From assembly GCA_009746045.1 (NCBI GenBank), contig RPFO01000356.1, forward strand, positions 52,528 to 116,527: a stretch of 64,000 nucleotides of DNA. Reading direction: 5' to 3'. Source of the DNA: Mesostigma viride (Eukaryota > Streptophyta > Mesostigmatophyceae > Mesostigmatales > Mesostigmataceae). The notes under the pieces are model-generated. The model ran no database searches, was not told the DNA's origin, and was given only the letters and a program-made list of their open reading frames with translations. Each line of letters starts with the position of its first letter. Within the stretch, counting starts at the first letter, position 1. Both the position numbers and the translations under genes were made by a program. This document shows, piece by piece, positions 42,788 to 51,612 of the stretch.

Positions 42788-45700
42788 ATGGTCTCGAACT
42801 TCAACCTGCATGACGACACGGTCGACCGACACGACGTAACCGACAAGCCGACACGATTCGATTCCTCGTGGGAGATCTCCCACGGGAATAAAGGCGGACT
42901 CTCCCACGACAATCCACACTCTTGCGCTCACACAACCTCTAAGATGTCGACCGCCGCGGAATTTGTTCCTCTGTGGTTCGCGTCGAAAGATACGCCTTTC
43001 TTTGCTCGGACGCCAGGGGTGATGTACTCGTACGAAGAGGAAAAACCCCAAGACGCTTCGGAGGCGTATGGTCGCTCTCGTGGGATGAAGTACATCATGG
43101 CGCTGAACACGTACAAAAAAACGAACATGTATGCCGCTTTCGGGTGCAGGGAGGACTTGATCAAGACCCATGCGGAGTTATCAACAAGCGATCCGCATTT
43201 GCTAGAAATTCTATCCCCCGACGTGAGCGTCGTCCCATATTTCGATTTTGACTGGGAAACGGAAGAACCCATCGACTACCAGCTGGAGAAGTACGCAAAA
43301 GCGGCCATATCCATGTTCTTCAACGACGTGTACGAGATAAATGTCGAGGAAGAGCGAGATATGCGGGTCCTTATTGGCCATCGCGTCAGGAGCGGCATTT
43401 TCAAGAACTCTGTTCATGTCACGGTGCCGACGATCTACATCCCGACAATGGAGGATCGTGTCAAGATGGGAGAGCTTTTTCAGTCGTTTCTTCTTCAGTG
43501 CGCGATGGATTTATCTTCAGGATATCAGTCTGAGGTGTGCCAGAGACTCGTCAAGTCCCAGCACTCGAAAGAGGATTGGGAGGACATGCACGCGAACGGG
43601 AACCCGATTGTGGAGAAAACAACTGGCGTTTGGGCGCCTAAACACGACATCAAGTTTTGCTACGATAGAATGATCTATTCGAGGTACCGGGCCTTTCGCA
43701 TGATAGGGATGAAGAAGCGCGGAGACAGCGGCGAGGACGCGTACCTCCGCCCAGTCCCAGGGGGTAGTTCCGACGTCGGCGAATATTTGGTGACTGTCTT
43801 CAACGAAGAGGGACTGACCCGGCTCCCCCATGTCGATGATGCGGAACTATCCGAAACGAGCCATACAGTGTTTCGAGGGTATGGGAAGACTATCCCACCA
43901 CCTCGGGGCCTGGACATCTCGCCATCCATCGAAGCAATGAAAAAGTTTTCGCCTGGATGCAAGTATATGCGCACAACCTGTAAAGAATCCGATCGAGGTG
44001 TCGCAACGTTCGTCAAGTACTCCGTCGACTCTGTGGATCCGTTATGCAGGATCTGCCTCAAGATACACGACAACAACGGGCCTTATAACCTGCTACTCCC
44101 TAATGGCGCTGTACAGTACAGATGCCACCAGGACTCACAGCACCGATTCATCGAGATCTCCCCGCCCGTGATGAAGCTCGCGGACTCGGACAAAGTGCCG
44201 TTCACTCACACGTACTCGTCCGAGAAAATCAGGCCTTTCAGCTGGGATGCGCTATTTAGAGGCCCGCACAAGAGCACCATCCTCGTCCAGTCCAACTGCG
44301 GGACAGGTAAATCTGAGAGGATTCGTGAACTCGTCAACGAGGCGGTGAGGAGGGATCCAGGTATCCGCGTGTGCTGCATGGTGGCTAACATCAGCCTGTC
44401 CAAGGAGGAGGATCGCAACTACAAGTCTCTTGGCGAGCGCGGGAGGACGATTGCATGGGAGGACAACGCGTTCCATATCTTGTCCAATGACCCGAATTTC
44501 CGTCACTACCTCAGCGGTCCGAAGGGAATGATGTCTGATGACAGGGTGCTGGTCGTTCTTAACAGCATCTTGCGCGTCACAGACCAACCGTTCGATCTCC
44601 TCATCCTAGACGAAATATATAACACCCTCACCGCGATTTCGCAGGGCCACATGAAATACAAGCGCGAGGTGTTGAGGAAGTTCATCAGGCTCATTGAGAT
44701 GTCCAAGGTCGTGATTGCGCTAGACGCTACCGTTACTCGAAAGGTATACGAGTTCATAGCGGCCTATCGCGCGGCGGATACTATGGAGGTGGATTGCAAC
44801 ACCTTCCGGCGCCCTACCAACAGGACTCTGCGATGGGTGGATGTGACATCAGAAAAGAACTGGCGAAAGGTCTGCGTGGACAGGTTTGTTACTGAGTGTG
44901 AGAGGAGGATAGAGGCCGGAGAGAGGATTTTCTGCCCAATGTCTGGCAAAAAAGAGGCCGCCATGGCGTATGAGGCACTCAAACCCTTCATCGACAAGCG
45001 CAAGAACGGGCGTCTCTACACTAGTCTGACGAGCAAGGAGGATCTGGAGTTTGGCGCGAATGCTGCGTGGGCTGACTTGGACTTTTTGATCTTCAGCCCC
45101 ACGATCACGGTTGGAGTCAGCTACACGGAGCACACGTTCGACAGCATGGTGGGACTCTTCATCAACGGGGACCACTACGCGAGCTACACGACAACCCTCC
45201 AGCAAATTTTCAGGGTGCGCCACTTAGTCAAGGGAGAGATGGTCATCAGTTAGGTTAATATTGTGCGGAAACCTTTTTGCCACTTGGGCTACTCAGGTTC
45301 CGCACAATATTACCGGCGATAACCACTCGCCGGACACTCAAGTTCACGACGTCGTGAACTTGAGTGTCCGGCGAGTGGTTATCGCCGGTAATATTGTGCG
45401 GAACCTGAGTAGCCCAAGTGGCAAAAAGGTTTCCGCACAATATTAACCTAACTAAAACCTAGCCTCTTGGGGCGAGGACGAATCACTAGGCTCGGAACAC
45501 CCGTATGCATGAATATGATCGAATATAAGCATCTCGTTGGTGCAAATATCGATATGAATATGATCGAATATGAGCATCTCCTTGGTGCGCATATGATTAG
45601 AGCCGGGTGCCAAATCGGAACGAATTATTCCCCCAAATAATCCGCTTCCGAGTGGATTCGAACCTGCGCCCCGCAAGGATCCAGGTCTTAGTTAGGTTAA

Positions 45701-47470
45701 TATTGTGCGGAAACCTTTTTGCCACTTGGGCTACTCAGGTTCCGCACAATATTACCGGCGATAACCACTCGCCGGACACTCAAGTTCACGACGTCGTGAA
45801 CTTGAGTGTCCGGCGAGTGGTTATCGCCGGTAATATTGTGCGGAACCTGAGTAGCCCAAGTGGCAAAAAGGTTTCCGCACAATATTAACCTAACTAAGAC
45901 CTGGATCCTTGCGGGGCGCAGGTTCGAATCCACTCGGAAGCGGATTATTTGGGGGAATAATTCGTTCCGATTTGGCACCCGGCTCTAATCATATGCGCAC
46001 CAAGGAGATGCTCATATTCGATCATATTCATATCGATATTTGCACCAACGAGATGCTTATATTCGATCATATTCATGCATACGGGTGTTCCGAGCCTAGT
46101 GATTCGTCCTCGCCCCAAGAGGCTAGGTTTTAGTTAGGTTAATATTGTGCGGAAACCTTTTTGCCACTTGGGCTACTCAGGTTCCGCACAATATTACCGG
46201 CGATAACCACTCGCCGGACACTCAAGTTCACGACGTCGTGAACTTGAGTGTCCGGCGAGTGGTTATCGCCGGTAATATTGTGCGGAACCTGAGTAGCCCA
46301 AGTGGCAAAAAGGTTTCCGCACAATATTAACCTAACTTCATCTTCTATCGAGACACGACTTCGCTTCTTGACAGGCCTCCAACGGACTACGGTACGATCG
46401 TCGAGAACATGATCGCGGGGGACACTGCGCTCATCCAGCTGCTGTTCGACAACGCCGACGTAGTCTGCGACTGGAGCGCGGACAAGTCGCGTATCTATGA
46501 CAGAAACTGTCCCAAATTCCGCCTCTTCTGCCGGAACCAGCAAGATCTCGCGGTGTCGAGGTCCCATTACAAGGGAAATCTCATCAAGATACTGACGGAG
46601 GACTACGGCGTGGAGGTGTCGGCAGTGGAGGAGTTGGGGGACATCGACGCCCCCCAGCTTCCGGTACTAGAAGATCCAGACAAGGACAGGGAGGTGGTGC
46701 TTCTGAGCGAGGAGGAGTACAAGGATCTAGAGGGGAGAATCGGCGGCACGGTTCCACTTTCACCGTACGAAATGCGTCTGAAGGCGGTGTACGAATTGAC
46801 TCATCGGTTGTACGAGATTCCGTATGATCTCATCGACGACGAGCTCCCTCAAATTCTGGACAAGGAGATGGGGAGGAAGGCGTACGTTGGCGTTCGGCAA
46901 TATTCGAAGTTGACGGGACTAGGAACCAAGGAGCATTTTAGAGACAATCTGTTGATTCTGCAGAAGTCAGAGTCCTTGTTTGATTTGAAGGCGTATTCTC
47001 GTTTTGGACTAGCACAGTCTCTGGCCATTACGCTCAAGCTACTAGAAGGGACGCCTATCATCGACTTCATCACGACGGCTGATCCGTCCAATCTCACAAT
47101 GAAGTTGACGCGCGACGAGACGATTGCACTAGGGAATAAAATTGATAGCGAAATTGCCGACAAGGCCTGGTTCATGCGCTCAACATTTGGATACCGGCGG
47201 AGGGCAGGCGAGGCTGGTAGTTTGTCTTTTGCGCAATGCAGCGGTCTCATCAACAGCTTGTTGAACCCGACTCTAGGAATTTATGCCAAGGGGGCGAAGG
47301 GCAATAGCCGTGGCGGTGGTTGCTTGGAAATTTCGAAGGCGGACATGCATGCGTTTCTTGATAGGTATAAACCCTCGTGGTGGGGCGATGAGAAGGATTA
47401 TTCGATCACGTCGTTGTCTGGCCTGTCGATGGATGAAATCGCTCCTTTCCTGCAGGGAGCGGATAAGTAG
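42788..47470 (+). pseudogene. PLV primase-helicase, interrupted by a foldback element
   Basis: One gene is split into 42788-45247 and 46343-47470 by the element at 45248-46337 plus one TCATC copy. Phase and frame match; without the insert it is 1,195 aa. N-terminal archaeo-eukaryotic primase: catalytic VPYFDFDWE (about residues 147-155), KNSVHVTV (about 205), DIKFCYDRMIYSRYRAFR (about 285). A Cys/His cluster follows (CKYMRTTC, CRIC…C..D..H). Then a superfamily 2-type helicase like the herpesvirus origin-binding group: Walker A CGTGKS (about 504), LLILDEIY (about 607), VVIALDATV, and motif VI QQIFRVRHL (about 804-812). The insertion lies only ~8 residues past motif VI. The last 375 residues have no named domain (…PYEMRLKAVYELTHRLYEIP…). 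The start may be at the internal MSTAAEF (42944). As it stands the protein stops at the second codon of the insert. Confidence 0.82.
45248..46337. mobile_element. foldback element FB2 (1,090 bp) in the primase-helicase gene
   Basis: Five blocks: palindrome 45248-45453 (206 bp), spacer 45454-45689 (236), palindrome 45690-45895 (206), inverted spacer 45896-46131 (236), palindrome 46132-46337 (206). Ends are AGTTAGGTTAATATTGTGCG and its inverse. The target duplication is TCATC (45243-45247, 46338-46342). The palindromes fold around GTTCACGACGTCGTGAAC and appear identical. GGTTCGAATCC, the exact pol III B-box, is at 45921-45931 and inverted at 45655-45665. TAGCCCAAGTGG, a full match to the A-box pattern TRGYNNARNNG, lies in the palindrome ~70 bp upstream. 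It shares CTTTTTGCCACTTGGGC and ACCACTCGCCGG with FB1. No protein gene; the open frames across the palindromes are artefacts of the symmetry. Confidence 0.92.
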
Positions 47471-47588
47471 TTTTAATATTAAAGCCTGTTTTTCTGCCAT
47501 GCATTTCTTTGTAAAAACGGTTTACAACCTCCAAGACGTCGCGCTCACTGTCTCCTCGTCTTCGAGTAGACGTCGATCCGGTTCCGGT

Positions 47589-48298
47589 CACACCCCGCCG
47601 CGCGGCCCTCGCCGGCTCCCTCACCCTGCGAGGACATGGCGAAAAATTGGGCGGTCTTTTCTTAAGAGTAAGTACGTGCAATTTTTCGCCACATCCAACA
47701 ACCCACGCCACCTCAGCGCCGGCCAGTGGGGGGGGTGGCAAAAAATTGTCCGTTCTTTCTCTTAAGAGTAACTAAGGACAATTTTTCGCCATCACTCTCA
47801 CACCTTGACAAAACACCTCCTATGACCCGCGCCAAGGGGTGGCAGGGTGGCGAAAAATTGTCCGTTCTTTCTCTTAAGAGTAACTAAGGACAATTTTTCG
47901 CCATCACTCTCACACCTTGACAAAACACCTCCCATGACCCGCGCCAAGGGGTGGCGGGTGGCGAAAAATTGTCCGTTCTTTCTCTTAAGAGTAACTAAGG
48001 ACAATTTTTCGCCATCCTTGTCACACCCCAAACACACCATCACACCTGCCGGGGTGGTGACAGATGCCAGCCTAAATGTCATAACCTGGTGAGCAGTGGT
48101 GGCAGGGTGGCACTTCTGTTTTTGCAAGTGGTTTAGGGTTTTAGGGTTTAGGGCTTAGGGTGAGACCCATCCTAGGCCGCGGTCACTATAGGGTCACTAT
48201 AGGGGTGGCAGATGCCAGCATAAGGGTGGTGCACTTCTCCTAGTCGCGATGACGGAATGATGACGGAATGATGATGGAAGCTACTTAATTAATTAATT
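47589..48298 (-). repeat. right terminal inverted repeat of the PLV
   Basis: Mirror copy of 27191-27897 with a few substitutions (for example TTATGACATTT against TTGCGACATTT in the left arm). Such near-identity suggests recent integration or repair between the arms. Confidence 0.93.
48131..48161 (-). repeat. telomere-like repeats inside the right TIR
   Basis: GGTTTAGGGTTTTAGGGTTT then AGGGCTTAGGG, the inverted copy of 27328-27357. Confidence 0.85.
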
Positions 48299-48360
48299 AG
48301 ACTCGTGCTCCCGTTGGGGAGTCACGGAGCATTACCCCCGATGGATGGATGGATGGGTGC
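48292..48360 (+). repeat. right host flank repeat, direct copy of 27090-27190
   Basis: See the left copy. This copy is closer to the third copy at 1561-1625, so the family pre-exists in the host and is not created by the virus. Confidence 0.65.
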
Positions 48361-48480
48361 AAACATTCCTACCGGTCTAAGCTATCTACGTTGGCGGCAT
48401 ACTACATCTATCTAACGGCATTCTAACGACAACATCTATCTAGGCAGCCGCACGCTGCCCGAGGGGGAGCTATCTGGCGA

Positions 48481-48838
48481 TGGATGGATGGATGGATGGA
48501 TGGATGGATGGATGGATGGATGGATGGATATGGATGGATGGATGGATGGATGGATGGATGGATGGATGGATGGATGGATGGATGGATGGATGGATGGATG
48601 GATGGATGGATGGATGGATGGATGGATGGATGGATGGATGGTGGGTGGGTGGGTGGGTGGGTGGGTGGGTGGGTGGGTGGGTGGGTGGGTGGGTGGGTGG
48701 GTGGGTGGGTGGGTGGGTGGGTGGGTGGGTGGGTGGGTGGGTGGGTGGGTGGGTGGGTGGGTGGGTGGGTGGGTGGGTGGGTGGGTGGGTGGGTGGGTGG
48801 ATGGATGGATGGATGGATGGATGGATGGATGGATGGGT
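48481..48838 (+). repeat. (GGAT)n-(GGGT)n-(GGAT)n microsatellite
   Basis: A run of GGAT units (about 48481-48640) turns sharply into GGGT units (about 48641-48800) and returns to GGAT (to 48838). The nested order suggests a point change that then expanded inside the original repeat. All long frames here ([12 protein letters not shown]) are artefacts. Confidence 0.97.
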
Positions 48839-49106
48839 GCACACAATCCAACCCGTCTATTCTATCTAGTAACAAACAATCCTACTAGTCTATCTTATCT
48901 AGCTAGAGTGTGCCAGACCCTAGGAGTCTTGCCTAGATATATACTCACTAGTAGATATGCTCTAGTTGTCTCACATCATTGTCTCACTTAATAATTAATA
49001 TGTGTGAATGCACGTAGTTTCACAATAATGACCAACTAGTGGCCGGGAGTACCTGTTCACGTGCCCCATTGAGGGCTTATATATATCGTCGAGGCAAGAA
49101 GCAACC

Positions 49107-49154
49107 ATTTATCAAGGAGACAATGCACCAACCAGCGCAGGCCAGATAATTTAT
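49107..49154 (-). mobile_element. 36-bp SINE-tail insertion
   Basis: The insert 49113-49148, read on the minus strand, holds CTGGCCTGCGCTGGTTGGTG and ends GTCTCCTTG. It lies between two ATTTAT copies (49107-49112, 49149-49154). It carries a short extra segment (GTGCATT) inside the tail compared with the other copies. Confidence 0.55.
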
Positions 49155-50109
49155 ACCAAGTCCTCAATTTGCATGATTTTTCAATTGCTCCTTATCCAAT
49201 TACAATTTACAACACATACGCATGAATCATAGAGCTTTGTGTGCTACAACGCAGACAGTTCTGGCGCTCCCGGTCGTCATCTTGCCGACACCGGGCCACT
49301 GCGGTTGTCACCCGGCACCCCTCACCCCACCCCACTGCACAGCAAAAACCTGCTTCCTAGAATTGGCCTGCAGCCGAGAAGGGCGCCAATGCCGTGTAGA
49401 AACTCATGATGTGAACGGCATGTGGTGAGTGGTCACAAGCGCCAAGGACACCTAGTGGCCTTTACCTGCCCCAAACCACAACATCCCAAGCATGCCTTTA
49501 TCTGCGGAGCAGCTGATCCTGAAGTGGCAACCCCGCCCTTACGACACATAACACCGACCATGCCACCATGGGACCTGCGTCCTGCAATAAAATATTTGCC
49601 TAAATATCGTCGTCTTGTGCCCGCACGTCCATGGAGGTTGAAATTACTTATAAACATGCGAATATAATCAATGAGGCATGAAAATTGTTGCGCACAACCC
49701 GCCGGATTCCCTCCACAGCACAGCCGAAGGAACCAATCTAACAGCCCTGTTTTCTTGACTAGTTTGTCCTACCAGCTAGCACCGCAACGCAATACTAATT
49801 CGGCCGTTGATCGACATTTCCCCAGCGTACTTGACTGGAACAGATGCCGCTAAATTCTTTCGGTCCGTCAATTCTTTTGGTGTGGAGTTGAATTTATTCT
49901 ACTAGGCCCAAGTCCCCCCGCGGCTCGCGCCCTGGCCATGGTGAAATTGGTGATGGACTTATAAGTTTTCTGCCTTCCATCCTGCGGCGAGGCTCCGCTT
50001 GGCAGTTGACGCGCCAGCATTTTCTTCTGTCATTTGTACTTACGCACCATAAGTTTACGCGCCGGGGCGCGTGCGATCGATACAGTAGACTTGGCAGTTC
50101 GCACAGGCA

Positions 50110-51327
50110 TGTGCGTCGGCGCCCTCCGTAGTATGAGCCAGTAGGCTGCGCTTTTCGTTCGTTTCGTCCCTGATCACAATGTTTCCGGCTCATGCCGCCG
50201 CGTCTGCAAGCGTTACCCGTATTTATCGGCCCACACCGTTCCTTTCGCAAGCGTTACCCGTATTTATCGACGCGTACCGTAGCCTCTCGTCATTGTCATC
50301 TGTCATCGGGTGCGCCCAGCACCGGGTGCGATTTCCAAAAACCCCATCTCACGGGTACACGACGCGGCACGAAAATGGCTCGCAGAAAAGCTAGGAACCT
50401 AGGCGACTACCTATTTGGCGCCGCGTCGGTCGTGACGTTGTTTACTCCGTTGGATCTGCATCTACGGCGTTCGTGGGTTGTTTCGAAACCCGGTCGATGA
50501 GATTTAACGGAGAAGTCGGGTATAAAAATGATCCTTTTTTGTCAACTACGAGAAAATGTAAAAGTCGAAAGGAATTAAACGGCTTGACATGTTGTCGGCT
50601 TGCCGTCCACTACTACAGGTTAACGCCAATCGAAACTCGCGTCCTAAAATATATTTGGATAGAGGCATGTCTCTTATTTAATTTCAAGGTACCTCTTAAT
50701 TAATCTCGGGCCCCGCCTCGGGCTATAAGTTTGCAAAAAAAAAGTCTGTAAGTGAGTATGGGTAAAGTCGGGGTAAAATTGGCTCCAGAGTTCTCAATTC
50801 TCGAATTCTCACAGGGCGGGGGCCGAGATTAATTAAGAGGTACCTTGAAATTAAATAAGAGGCATGGCTCTATCGAGATATATGTTCGGAGGCGAATTTC
50901 TATTGGCGTGAGTTTGTAGTATTGTACGAAAACATGTCAAGGGTGACGGAAAGAAGGACTTATGTTCCAATTCAATTCAATGCACGACGGTATTGGACGG
51001 AGTTCCCGGTCTGGCAAGCGGATTTTGGATCTCACGTTCAGAAAAGGGCTTGGGTACACGACGCGGCGCGACGTACGTTGTAAAATGGCTCGCAGAAAAG
51101 GAACCGTGGCGACTATTTGGCGCCGCGTCGGTCTTGACGTTGTTTGCTCCGTTGGATCTGCATCTACGGCGTTCGTGGGTTGTTTCGAAACCCGGTCGAT
51201 GAGATTTTACGGAGAAGTAGGGTATATAAGTGATCTTTGTTGTTTCCTTGATATAAGTGATCCTTTTTTGACCAAGCGGTGAACTGAATGTAGAAGTCGG
51301 AATAAATTATACGGTCTGACACGTCCC
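50110..51327. repeat. composite dispersed repeats, two R1 copies and an inverted pair
   Basis: 50130-50275 is the inverted copy of 17320-17465. 50335-50530 and 50975-51310 are R1 copies (see 11090-11480); both lead into GGAGAAGT(C/A)GGGTATA(T/A)AA, a TATA-like box. 50660-50720 and 50812-50870 are inverted repeats (CTCTTATTTAATTTCAAGGT arms, GGGCCCCGCC / GGCGGGGGCC) that can fold into a ~60-bp stem. No protein gene. Confidence 0.7.
51224..51262 (+). mobile_element. 15-bp SINE-tail insertion with 12-bp target duplication
   Basis: TTTGTTGTTTCCTTG (51236-51250) lies between two perfect copies of ATATAAGTGATC. The related R1 copy at 50518-50540 (GGGTATAAAAATGATCCTTTT) lacks the insert and has a single copy of the target. 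Confidence 0.6.
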
Positions 51328-51579
51328 CCTCTAGTAACTACGATTAACCCCAACGAAAAGATTGGGCAAACCGTGAGGCCCGAAAAGTGGCCCGTACGAA
51401 AACCGCGAGCGCAGGGCGGCCGATAGTCAGGGCGATCCGGGGATCCGCGGTGGCGCCCAATCGGAGCAGTTGCCCGAAAAGTGGCAAACTAGGGTGATCG
51501 AGTCTCAGGAGTTCTGAACGGGTGCTGAAACGGCAGTTACGTCCAGATCCGGTTCAGCAATTTTGCGGGCAGGTGGGAG

Positions 51580-51612
51580 GCCAGCCAATGGCCGCGGCCA
51601 GATATAAATACG
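51580..51612 (+). promoter_or_regulatory. CCAAT/TATA-like promoter in array copy A
   Basis: GCCAGCCAATGGCCGCGGCC is followed by AGATATAAATACGG, a CCAAT box ~15 bp before a TATA box. Copies B (about 55679) and C (about 59702) have the same CCAAT with AGATAAAAATACGG. It suggests each unit could be transcribed by RNA polymerase II; no start site can be fixed from sequence. Confidence 0.4.

Larger units (their letters stand above)
27191..48298. mobile_element. integrated polinton-like virus (PLV), 21.1 kb
   Basis: The element is defined by ~707-710 bp terminal inverted repeats (27191-27897 and 47589-48298). The hallmark gene set lies between them: a PLV-type major capsid protein, an A32-like packaging ATPase, a candidate penton/minor capsid protein, a tyrosine recombinase and a primase-helicase. 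Virion genes are on the minus strand (28.2-39.5 kb) and replication, packaging and integration genes on the plus strand (39.5-47.5 kb), so the two groups diverge at 39489-39512. The genes lack introns and are tightly packed, unlike the host. Two genes are broken by foldback elements, so this copy is probably defective unless those are removed. I see no protein-primed DNA polymerase, rve integrase or protease gene, which fits tyrosine-recombinase PLVs and not classical Polintons. Confidence 0.93.
48299..50109. other. host DNA right of the virus
   Basis: No recognised gene. It contains the flank repeat (48292-48360), a long tetranucleotide repeat (48481-48838) and a minus-strand SINE-tail insertion (49107-49154). 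Frames at 49222-49667 show no family character. Confidence 0.45.

Noticed and set aside
45255..46330. Repeated 61-93 codon frames (MCGNLFATWATQV…) on both strands
   Set aside because: They lie in the perfect palindromes of FB2, so each reads identically from either strand; no evidence of a protein.
45248..46337. FB2 as an intein or ordinary spliceosomal intron
   Set aside because: The entering frame meets a stop at the second codon, which rules out an intein, and the ends have no matching GT…AG pair.
27191..48298. A classical Polinton/Maverick
   Set aside because: I find no protein-primed polymerase B, retrovirus-type integrase or 6-bp duplication; the tyrosine recombinase and gene set fit a PLV better.
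48423..48991. Long frames of WMDG, VGGW, HPPT and HPSI repeats
   Set aside because: They come from the tetranucleotide GGAT/GGGT repeat, which is open in every frame.
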